Shown piece after piece: positions 51,046 through 63,100 of a stretch of 64,000 bases of DNA. Below the pieces are notes generated by a model. The model worked only from the letters and a program-made list of their open reading frames with translations. It was not told the origin of the DNA and searched no databases. How positions within the stretch are numbered: position 1 is the stretch's first letter; each line of letters starts with the position of its first letter. Source of the DNA: Marisa cornuarietis. Its lineage: Eukaryota > Mollusca > Gastropoda > Architaenioglossa > Ampullariidae. Where the stretch lies: NCBI GenBank assembly GCA_004794655.1, contig SMMW01000554.1, forward strand, positions 12,502,501 through 12,566,500, in the 5' to 3' direction. A program made the translations under genes and the position numbers.

Positions 51046-53937
51046 TCTTTTTTTAAATTTTCTCTAGGTCGCTTTTCCGCTGACTGTTTTAATTAAAATG
51101 TGTCACTTTCATTGCATAATCAGAAAATGGCATTGTCAATGTTTGCAGCTAACTAAGCGAAAAATGTTTCATCCAATGCTTTCTAATTAGAGATATCACA
51201 CTTTTTTCAGTATGTAGATAGGTAGTGAGATTGCTGATTGTTTAAATACTGCTTGTGGTAAAGATTGAAGTGCCAGCACTCCCTTGTTGCAGTGATCCTG
51301 AGTTTTACGCCAAACGCGGACACTGGCCCCGGGGAACTCGGCCCGTGGGTGACAATCAAGGCTTAACTGCTGCTACCCACGTCAACGTTATCTTGCAGGG
51401 GAACAATATGTACAATAATCACACATCAGTCGTTTTCACTTTCCACTCAATTTTTTCAATTTTACAGCTCACGAGCCTCCACCCTTTCTCTTTCCCGAAC
51501 AAAGGAGTTAAGGACTTATGACAACGTAAAACAGTAAAATTTTATTTAACAAATAAAACATGGAAATAAATTTATACAATAAAATGACTCATCAAGAGGG
51601 TGTCTCAGTACTATCCGTGGTATTCGTTCTTCCGATGTTACAGTGCTGCTTGTTCTCGTTAAAAACTACTCTTCGCTCTCACTTGCATATTGGCACCAAC
51701 TTAGTTCTCATTTGTTACAGTTGTTCTCATCCTGCCAGTCGCTCTTATGGGTCCACGCTTGTGGTGAGGTTAGGAGCAGTATTCCAGTCGACATTCACGA
51801 CACGCCGATGGCTTTCTTCCTTGAAGTGCCCGTCAAACTGTCTGTAGTCGATCTCTGCTCGATCTGTCAACCACGTCAGAGAACAACGACACCGATTCGA
51901 TCACTGACCAGGTCCAGGGAGATACAGGTTTCTCTGAGGACTGCAACGCCACGTACAGGCTCCAAACGAACACCACCTTGATGCGAAGTCTCTCTAAACT
52001 CCTAAAGTTTTGGAGTGCGGCTCTTCCGGGAAATCCGTCACAATCCAAGAGGCTCATGTCAGACTCTCTCATATGATTCAAATAAATGTCACACCGCCAA
52101 CAACTAACGACACCATCAGTTTGTTGTCCTGCATGCAGGCACACAAAATCGGTGGTCCGACAAAAGCTAACGGAACTCTCCCGCCAGGACATGCCTAACG
52201 TCATGTAGAATTGCATATACTAAAATATCTGTCTGAAGGTCACTTTAGGTCTTCCTGATAACTTTTGAGTAGGTATATACAACCTCTTTCAATAGTAAGC
52301 TGCTGTAAAAACAAGTAAACGAGAAGGACAGCACACTCTAACATTTATAAAGAAAAGTAAGGCTGTCAGTATGTGGTCACTTACACGGATCTGTTATTTG
52401 TTCAGATTATGTTGAATAAACTATCGTTAGGTCAAATTTTCCCGCTGTTGTTGCTAAGCATCTGGGCCATCTTGGTGTTCTGGTCACCACAGTTGTAGTC
52501 TGCTTAAAATGGGGGCGCAGCTGATAACGACTCCAATCCCTTCCTTCTGGTGAATGGAAGGTTCACCATCTCCGCGACTGATAACCTCTCCACAAATTCA
52601 GGTCTCGTGGTCTTTATTCGCTTTTGTTTCTCCAACGCCCGTCCATCAGGCATTCCCTAGCTTCAGAATGTCCTACTGGTGACGAACCAGCTCGTGGATG
52701 TTCTTTACGGTGAGGAGGGAAAGAAATAATCGTAAAGCGATAATGTCACCTATGTGAATTCTTACATTTCCACCCCCAAAAGCCATCATCGCTGAGCATT
52801 CCACTCTCTCTTGATCAAAGGTAAAATAATTTGTGAAATAGTTTGCAGTCGCAAAAGCACCAACTAATGTGGACACTTAATATTCTTTGTTTTGTTGATC
52901 CGATTTTAGTTTACAGAATTTAGAAGGTAAAAGTCAAAGTACTTGATGTGGTGAAAGCGAAATCTATGCATTTTAGTGCACAACTACTCAACCACTACAC
53001 ACAAATGGTTTTGGACAATCCTTAGTTCTAACAGTGACCAGGATATTTCTTGTCAGGAAGAAAGGTTGACAGAAACTGTGAGCTGGAGTAACTCTTTATT
53101 TTCATGTAATAGCAATATGACATCAACGTTTCATGTACATATATATATATTTGTTTAGACTAAAATAATCAAATACTGTGCGGAGGGAAAGGAAGTTAGA
53201 TGTGAAGCATAAACAAACATCTGCAACATTTTATTTCACAGACTGCATGGCTGCAACTTTGCTTTTTCTGTTTTTACAAACCTTTCGGGCGGAAAATATA
53301 TTGCATTTAAAAAAAGAATGTTTCCGCTCCCTAACCACTTTCTTACAGTCCAGGATGAACAGACCTAGCCAGCACACCCGTATGGCGATAAAATCGCTAA
53401 TATGAGCCTAAATACAGGTCTGTAAATATATAAACAAATGTCTTCTTAGTCCAATACTAGAAGAAAAGGACAAAAAAATTAACTCAACATACGTCTTTCT
53501 ACTTACTATACAAATTGCCACAAAATACAAATAGCTTTTATAATAATGCCTTTCACATTTGCAGTTGACGTGTAAAAGATAATTCAAGTTTTCTAAGTCC
53601 ATTTTGTACAGTATCTGTCACGTCCTGTTTCCATTTCCTCTTCGTTCATTTTTATGTTTAGTCTATCAGTTAAGGGGCGGAGACCATATTTTTCTCTATT
53701 CACCCATTTCACTTAATAGTCATCCTGCCTCAGGATTATAACATTCTTTGTTGACAGCGGAGATTTTCCGCTCACATGATTAAGCATGGATCCTTAACAT
53801 CTTTCCCATCTGAAACACACACACAAGAAAAATGCAACAGATATTTTGCAATTATAGAATAAACAATTATATCAATATGATTTTGTAAATAGGTACCTGC
53901 ACTTAAAATATATTTTTAAATTATAACTGCTTGATTT
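51046..53937. other. Intergenic region downstream of the MIB-like gene
   Basis: Open frames at 51255-52216 have no recognised domain or splice context. The MIB-like 3' UTR should occupy the right end of this stretch; no poly(A) signal was chosen. Confidence 0.35.
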
Positions 53938-54142
53938 TTAGATAAATGTTAAATTAAATTGGGAAAAAATCAGTTTCATTTCATTACTTTTGTCAAACAT
54001 GCTTTTGACTTGGGAGCTGCATTGTGGACAAACACGCAGGTTGTTGCAACAAGGTCTGCAAACCACTCGATGTCCACATGGCACAAGCAAGATTTCTGGT
54101 TCCCGCTGCCGGCACTTGGCACATTTGTTAGTCCCTTGGCCT
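53938..54142 (-). CDS. MIB-like terminal exon, RING finger
   Basis: Encodes a C3HC4-type RING: CAKC, eleven residues, CGH (VPCGHRVVC), RPCC, then CPQC. Spacing is C-x2-C-x11-C-x-H-x3-C-x2-C-x6-C-x2-C, like the last RING of Mind bomb proteins. The stop TAA is at 53938-53940, some 24 residues after the RING. Acceptor tttcaaacag. Confidence 0.92.
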
Positions 54143-57100
54143 CTGTTTGAAAATAAGTTTGTGCATTGTTTACTCTAAAAATAACAGAAAACAAACACTG
54201 TGCATGCACTGAAATGTGAACTGTGAAATATGAAATAAGAAATCTGAAGTGGAAGGTGGTCACTAAAGCATGGAAGACTACCTGTCTGAGGCTTGCCTGG
54301 GTTTGTAACTTGCCTGCGTGTGTGGCTGGGAAACTTTTTCTACTCACCCAACACTGTAAAAGGAGAGGGTTGATCTCAACCTTCCACGTGTCCTGTTTTA
54401 AACATGGTAAACTATGTCTAGTTCACCGTCCTTATGACTTCTGTGCTATGGAATCTTTGACCTTTGAACGTGTAACCGGACTAATCTGCTACATTGCCAG
54501 ACACTACAGCCGAACCATCAATTAGTCGCGGGTCCAGAACACCTTTCGGTCCGTTACTTTTTTGTTGTTCCAAAAAAGAAAACAAAGGGTTCATTAATTC
54601 TTTACTCTTTCAGTTCCTCGCGCTGTGCTTTTTTCGCCATCCACTACATTCCCTCACTTAGCTGACCTAGGAGTCCACAAAAGACTGTTTTATTTCCAAA
54701 GGTGTGTTCTCTACACTGCGTCGCTTAACTCCAGATCAGATAACTTCTCGTGTGTGTAATTCACAAAAACAATCTCGTTCTGGATTTTAATGTGGACTGG
54801 ATATCACAGAGTTCATTCACTCAAGGTGCACCACGTATCGCATTCCTTCAGACCGGGAGAAACATACGATATCACACATTCGTGCATACACAAAGAGGTA
54901 CGTTAATTCAAAAAGTGGATCTGTTTACAATATTTACAGAATAACAACTAACTAACGCAAGAATAGTACATGTGTACTAGACCTCATCTATCGTACTTAG
55001 TACTTGTCTTAATCACCTATCTTCATCATAAACAAAAATCTTAAGCACAAGTTGGAGCTGCATTAGGAAGGACCTCGTTTCAATCAAGGGTACGACTCAA
55101 GGCAGGATCTACCCACAAATTCTCCTGCGACCTGCCAAGCTGCAGGTGTGGGGTGTAGGTAACAAACCAAAGCGCTGCCAGCAGTACACGCTGTCCCAAA
55201 CAAGTGCTCCTGCTCCTGGTATATAGATTAAACAAATGAAGTGCAAGAAACCTACCTTTCTTCTATAAAACTCCTCACAGCTCTCTTGACTTTGTCACTG
55301 CTGCAGAGATCAAGAGGTGTTTGTCTATCATTGTTTCTGGCAGTGGGGTCAGCGCCTTTCTCAAGCAGTAAGTACGCAATACGAATGCACTGATCTTCGT
55401 CCACCTTGTCTGACTGTCCGGTCAACAACATAAGCTGTCGTAAAGAAATCAATAAGACGTTAATCTTCACCTGTACCCAAGGAAATACTACTACAGATGT
55501 TTTTAGACGCTGGACACCATGCGATGTCATGAAAAAAGTGTCATGAAAAGACTATGATGGGGTCCTGCCCTGACTATTTCTATGACCTCTTCCCCTACAT
55601 CCCAGCCAGACAACTAGGCTCTTCGTCTGATGACCGTATCCTGACTATTCCTGTCACCAGAACAACATACGGTCCCAGGATTTTTAGTCACTATATAAAG
55701 CAAAACAGCGGAACTATCCCCCCCCCTTCCATATCCACCACGTACCCACTATCGAGCTATTTAAATGTGCACTGAAAACACACTTCAATCATTACTTCTA
55801 ACAACATTCCACACATTGCCAGTCCATCTTCGTCCCCAACCCACCCACCCTTTGTTCATCTACTGCATGGATATTTCCCTACTCGTCGTTCTCTGTAGAT
55901 TCTCAAAATTCTCAGTTCTCGTTACTTGATTCCTCCCTGCCTTTTTCTATATTGTCTTTTATTAGTCATCAGTACTGTTGTTTATCCTCCCGACATTCTT
56001 ATGTTGTCCATGTCTTGTTTTTGTCTCAAGCGCTAAGAGCACGCTCCTTCATGAGCATGAGTATGCGGTATGTAAATCATGCGTTGTTCTTATTATTATT
56101 TAAAAGAGAATATCAATAATGTGCTTCGATTTTCATTGCTGAAAGTTAAGATGTACAGCCTTTAGTTGCTAGGCAGAATAAGAAACACTAAGAGACCTAC
56201 CAAACGAAGCTCTGGTGCCATTGACAGTCCCCCTGTTGAGAAGAGTGCAAGATGTAATGGTGTATTGCTCTTGCTGTCTCTGCTATTTACATCTGCTCCT
56301 AGCAACATCAAAACAGTACAATATTAGAACATTAACTACGAACAATCTTCCATCTTGGATTCTGAAAACTGACAATGGTTTTTTTTTTATTCTGGGGTGA
56401 CATCCACACTCTCTTCTTCTCACTCTTCCTCAAGCCATACTTCTTCCTTCTGAGGATGTGTTAATATAGCCCCATGCCTAAAATAGGGCAAGATCCATAG
56501 AAAAATAAGACTTTTTATTCCCATCGTTATCAGTCTAACGGTTCACATAATTTAATGCATCTGCGTCATTACTGATCTGTAACTTAAGAACTAAAATCAC
56601 ATATACCTAAAATAAGATCTGATGCAAGTACAAATTAAGACATAAAGGAAACTCATTAAACAGCCTTGCCCCTTACAGCAGGAAACAAGATCTGGGTGTT
56701 AAATTATAGTTGTTGGGACTTTTTTGCAACCTAGAGACACTTCCAGGGTGATTTCACAGTCAAACTAGTGGACAATATGTACAAGTACAATAAACTAGAC
56801 TTTAAAAAATTATAAAAATTTGCCTTTCTCAACAAGCAGCTGGACACTGTTGAAATGGCCCTGATGGCATGCCACATGAAGTGGTGTCTGGTTTTCACTG
56901 TTCCTTTTTTCCAGCATGGCTCTACCCTTTGTAAACATCAAAACAACACAATAGAACTCTGCATCATTTGTAACTGTCATAAAATTTCACTCCAAGTTAC
57001 CTTGTTTTTAATAGCTCATATTTTTCTTTTTTAACATGTACTTAAAAAAATAGACACATTTATTGACAGAAGTACTGAGTATCAAATTTATTCTTCAGAA

Positions 57101-60100
57101 TTACAATTTCTGATAACATTTAAAGACGGACATTTCTTTCAGATGAAAAAATAACTCTTCAAAGCTTCACAACCACATCTCTCTCTTTTATATTCTTTCT
57201 TTATTATGGGCATGCAAAACCAAAGGGTGCATGTACCTGACTGCATTAATCAACAGCAACTATTCCTTCTATGAAAAAAAATCTGTAAGCAGTTGCTGTT
57301 TAGACCCATACTGGGGTGTTTGGGGTGCCAGGTGGAGTTGGGCCATCTGGAGGCTGGGGGCGTGGTGCCCATATGTACACTAGGGCAGCCCACATCTAGG
57401 GTCTCTGTCTGGTACTCACTCTCATCTGTACCTCCAAGAAGTTACTAGAATGCAACGGGTACATCCTGGTACTCTGTTTTGACAAGCAGGCCAGACCAGG
57501 AGAGGGTAGCCAATGGGTTGCTACCTTTGGTAAGTTAATTAGAGAATACCCCATCAGAAAAAGCGCTACAACTTTAGACCATATCACTGCTTACAAATAA
57601 AGGACCTAATACCGAGGAACTTAAACAAACACTCACCCAGCTGGGGCTACCAAGAGATGAAAAGCAGAGAAAAAAACATTGAGGACAGGGCCATTTACAA
57701 CAAACTTTATTAACAAACCATATGACAAGCCCATCTGCTTCTCCTGTGCCTGGAAAGCTACCAGCCACTCAGACTTTGTTTTTGAAACTGAAGACATAGA
57801 AAAGTAAGGGGCAGCAGAGAACCAGCTTGTAGGACCTGACCACCTACCTATACTTTTACGCCTCCATTCTGTAACACCACATATCACAGCACAAAAAGAA
57901 CCCAGTTGGTACTTTAAAAAGGCAAACTGGACATTCAGAAACAGATATGCCAGGAAGCAAAGCTTGGCCTTGGCAACAACACCAGCTTAAACGCTACACA
58001 TAGCTATGTGACTGGAATGCCAGAGTCCATGTTGAAAACAGCAACCAGCCAGCAATATCTCTAGAGGCAAAAGACGACTAAACCCTACTGGGATGACACA
58101 CTAAAAGACCAGCTAATGACAACTTTAGAAACGATGGAGCGCAAACCCACACCCAAACACATCATCACATACAATGCAGCCAGAAAAAGTTTTGTTGCAG
58201 ATACTGGATTGACAGTGTAATGCATGCAAGTATGGAATGAAGAAGCAAACCTTTTCTATCAAGATTCGCATAACTTCATGATGATCATTGACAGCACACA
58301 CATGAAGTGGTGTGAAGCCATCATCTTTCTGTTCATCCACTATTGTTCTATTCTTTCTGAGGAGCAGCTCTGTTATACTGAAACATATAAGTGTGTAACT
58401 GAAATACAAACATGTGTGACTGAAATACAACATTGTTCAGCATTACAGCAACATCTGAAGAGGCTCTTGTTCCCTTATGCTTTTGACCAATATTATGTGT
58501 TTGATTGTTTAAAGAGAATTTTGTTATGCTTTTTATGATCTTAGTGTGTTATTATCTTTTTGTAAAGTACTACCTGTTATCCATTAGTGAATAGCACTCT
58601 ATAAGAAATTTTCATAATAATTATTATTATTATTATTGCTGTTGTTGCTGCTGCATGCATACACAGATGAACATACATAAGGCACACAAGTGTTTTAAGA
58701 TATTGCACACCCACAATTTTGTTCTGTTTCAATGAAAATGCATAACTGTAAACTCTTATCATTTTAAATACTTTTACATTTTGAGTCAACAAATTTAATG
58801 ACACAAGTAAACAGAACACTACAAACATTAAATAATGCTAACAGGATTTACCTGCTCTTTGAATCCCCTTCTTTTGCCCTCATGCTAGTTTTAAGGACTT
58901 TGTTTTCCACCCTTATGTTTTTTATGGAGCGTTTTCCATCCTCATGGTATTTTAATGAGTTTATTATTACCACTTGGACATTTTAGGGTTCTGGGTTTAT
59001 TAGTTAATGCATATTAATTTACATGTGGGCACAAGTGGATATAACCTCAATACAAATTACATCTATCTTCATTCATGTCCAGTTCTGAAGACTGCTAATT
59101 CATGTCTCTGTCTTAAGGTGTTTAATTAATGACACAAAAACTGAGGAAGTTAACAATAACAAATAATCTATCCAACTTACGCAGGCTCTCCTCTCAGTGC
59201 AGTATAGTGAAGTGGGGGGAAACCTTTCTTGTTTTGGCGTCGGATGTCAAGTTTGGGCCATGAAATTATTACTTCAGCTGCAGATGTCTCGCTCTTTGAG
59301 ATAGCATCATGGAGAGGTGTATCACCATCATCATCCTGTCAAATAACTGCAACCTTCACAAATTCTGTAACCTTTACTTCTGCAGACCTCTAAATTATAA
59401 ATCACAGAAGTCTGCATTTAAAGATAAGCTAAATAAAATATCAGACGAAAGTTGGAATGTCAGCAACTAGCATCGTGAAGGCATGCTAAGCTTGGAATGT
59501 TAGCTGCTATAGGAATATAGACGATGATGATTGTCTACCTTTCTCTGTGTTTACATTGGGTTAAGAAAAATAAACTTGTTTGTATAACTTACCCTTATAA
59601 GCATTGCGCTTACCTGGGCATTGAAGTCAGCTCCTCTGCTTAACAAAAGCTTCAGCATTTGGGAATTGCCACTTCTGGCAGCCATGTGACTTGCTGTCTG
59701 ACCATTCTTGTTGGCTATGGTGACATCACATCCTTGCTTTACAAGAAATTCAGCAACATCAGTGTTGGACCTGAAGAGAATCAGCAACAGACCAGGCGGG
59801 AATAAGACAAGAATAAGTCATCTCCAAGAAAATAAACACATGTGAACAGCTACATCCATAGAAAAGGGCTGCACTAGTCATTTCCAAAGAAATGAAGTAA
59901 GATGCTATTACAGGTAGTCCTCGGGTTACGACGTTGATCCGTTCTTACGCGGCGTCGTAAACCGAATTTCGACGTAACTCGGATCATACGTTTATACAGT
60001 ACTGTACCATAATAACAGGAGACTCATTTTCTTCGTGTAACCGGGTACAGTGTACAGTACAGTACTGTACTGGACTCTATGACTTCCGCCGCGCGTGGAA

Positions 60101-63100
60101 TGAGGTGTACGTACAGTTCGACTTACGACGCTAAACCTCGTAAGTCGGAATGAGCGTCGTATAAAGCGTCATATAAAGCGTCGTAACCACGAAACGACGT
60201 AACTCAAGACCGTCGTAACCCGAGGACTACCTGTATATTCATCGGTTACATTTAGTTCATAGCACAAGCATACATAGATCTCTGGATGGGGCACCTGGTA
60301 GTGAAGTGGTTAAACTACACTTGCTTCTCACCACTGCACCAAGAGACCCTGAGTTAAGATCTTGTCTTTGTGACACCTGTTTCTGGGTATTCCAGTTTCC
60401 TATCCCCTTCCTCTCTCCTCATAATGTGAATCACCTCTAGGTAGCAGCACTTTCCCACCAAACCAGCCAACCATACACAGCCCTAGACTACAAGGCCATA
60501 CATTTTGATGTTTGCAAGTTTAATGTTAAAAAAAGCCAACCACTCCCCCACTCCCCATATATTATTTTTGTATATGACAATGCAATGGATGCAGCAAGGT
60601 GTCTCTTTCTGTCTGACCTTAATCTTGACAAATAAGGCAAGGCTCATATGGCCTGGCCAATGAACAGTAAATGGCTCACCATGCCTAGTGCATGGCAAGT
60701 GAGAGGAGAGACTTTCCTGATTAATCAGGTACCCATTGCTGATGGATGGACCTAGGGATTGAGCCTTCCATTCTTTCTCCAAAGATAGTTAAAACTCAAG
60801 AAGTACTACTCTTAAGTCAAGTGCACTAACCAAATGCCTACTGAACCTCCCTGACCTTGCAAGAGCGAGGACTTCTAGGGTTTTTGCTTTCTGAGGGGTT
60901 TTTTTGTTGTTGTTTTTTTTATCTTGAGACAAATTAATTGTACAAAAGATATTTACATCCTAAGTGCACAAATCACCCCAACCAATACAAACTTTGGTCT
61001 GTTAAAGCACTGAAAATAAGCTGTAAAAGTATTTGGATCTTTTTTTTAGTAGGGAGCAAAAAAAGAAGATATGAAAGCAGCCCTAAAAACTGAAAGAATC
61101 TTAAAGACCCCAAAACAAAACCCATAAAAATATTATCAGTATTTCATTGCCAGGTGTATAACTACTTCAGTTACTATAACTGTCTTTGTTCAAATGTCTT
61201 TACAGGAAACAAATTTTAACCTTTAAAAATACTTTATTTATATATATATATATCACAAGTACAAGGCTGAAGGAAAGAAACATATTTTACATGTGTCACA
61301 GCTGTTTAATGCATAACACGTTGAATAATTAATACAGATTATTCTGCACACATCAAACTGCACCACTCAACAACAATAATTTTTTTTATTAAAAACTAAA
61401 TTTCCCAAAAATTAATCTGACTGTCTTTGTCAAACAAAGCAAAAAGATGAAAGTGAAGATAGCAAGGTAAAAAAAAAAAGAACAGGAAAACTGCTTTCAT
61501 GAAGATCAGTTTTTGAAGTATGGTGGCCATCAACCATATCTTACATGCCAGCAGTCAAAGGGGTATCACCATCTCTGTCTTTTTCGTTTATGTTAGCTCC
61601 TGCGGCAATCAATGCACGTGTGATGGACAGCAATCCACGGTTGGCTGCTACATGCAGAGCTGTTAATCCCTGAGTTTGTGCTGTTGCCTTTCAAATGAAA
61701 GACAATTTCAGTAAAAAATAAAGCTTGATTTAAATCATGCTTTTTTGAAAGACTACACAGGTATATCCTTGTCTTCAAAAAAGTATCCATTTTTTAAGAA
61801 AATTATATATATATCAGATACTGTAAAATGCATTAAGAAAAAAATCTCTTAAAGTGAATGCTTTTTGGGATATTGATCAAAGGTATACTGTAATTATATA
61901 GTCTTGGGACATTTGGCCTCAGACAACCTGCATAAAATGTATGTATCTTATAAAATATAAATGAATTGTTTTGTGTTTGTTTCTCTCATCCACTAGACCC
62001 CCAAAAATTGGAATTTAGAAGCGATTACAGACGGCTCTATAGGAAGATGCTGACACTAACCAGACTTGGATTTTTCTTCAACATTTCCAGAGCAGGAATT
62101 TCTTCCCGTTCTGCAATGGCCTTTACAAATACATGGACAGTCGCTTCCTTTGTCACTGCCTGGCTGAGGGCTGCCAGAAGTGATAGAAAATTTCCACCCC
62201 GACCTGATAAACAATATTTTGTTGATAAATGCAAAATATTATTCAAAAATTGTTGTTAAATTTGTTTTTAGTTTGTAGGAACACTTTATCTCATTAGTTT
62301 GTAATGTCACACAGCAAAGTTTTCATCATATTCACTGGAGTTTAGGGGAGGCAGCTATTATTCATCACTTGCTTTTACCATAATGGGAACCACCTTTTGA
62401 GCTATTAAATCCATAAATCTGACCAAATGCTATTTGTACTATCCAGTTCATGGGCTATCTAGCTAACTAGGGAAAAGGATCTCAGTAAAACGGTTTTTCA
62501 GCCTTTAACGCCCACAGAGCTGACACCACTTGAATAAGTATTCTGTTTGTGGTATGTTGCACACTCGATATAAGCAGCTCAAAAATGTTAACATACCCTT
62601 TCATTACTGGGGTACAGACAGCACCAAATACAGGTACATGAGATACAAAATCTCTTTCTTTACACTGGAATGGGGGAAGGGGGTACTGTCATTGTTTCAA
62701 GGCTTGTTGCTCATGCATGGAATAAAATAAAGCAACAAATGCAGAAAGTAAATGAAAGATGACAATGAACATCAATGACAAGAAATAAAACCCACCTCCC
62801 CACCCATCCCCCTCCAGATCAACTTGAGAAATTGTTGTGACATCTCTCAATCAGACTAAGCAACATTTATGTACGTTTGTTTTTCTCTGCCTGTTCAGAT
62901 AATAAAATCTTCCATTGCACCATATACATGACTGTTACTCTGCTCACCCAGTGCAATTCCATCGCTGTCATCATCCCCAAGGATGAGAGAAATGGTGTCG
63001 ACATCTTCATTAGGGGCAGGTGTGCAACACACTGGGTTAAACACCCACTGGCATCCATTGAACTTCACCACCAAGTCACCATCTTTATCCACGCTGATCA

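Noticed and set aside
51643..52216. Overlapping frames of 112 and 127 codons
   Set aside because: Opposite-strand overlap without domains or splice sites; no basis for calling a gene.
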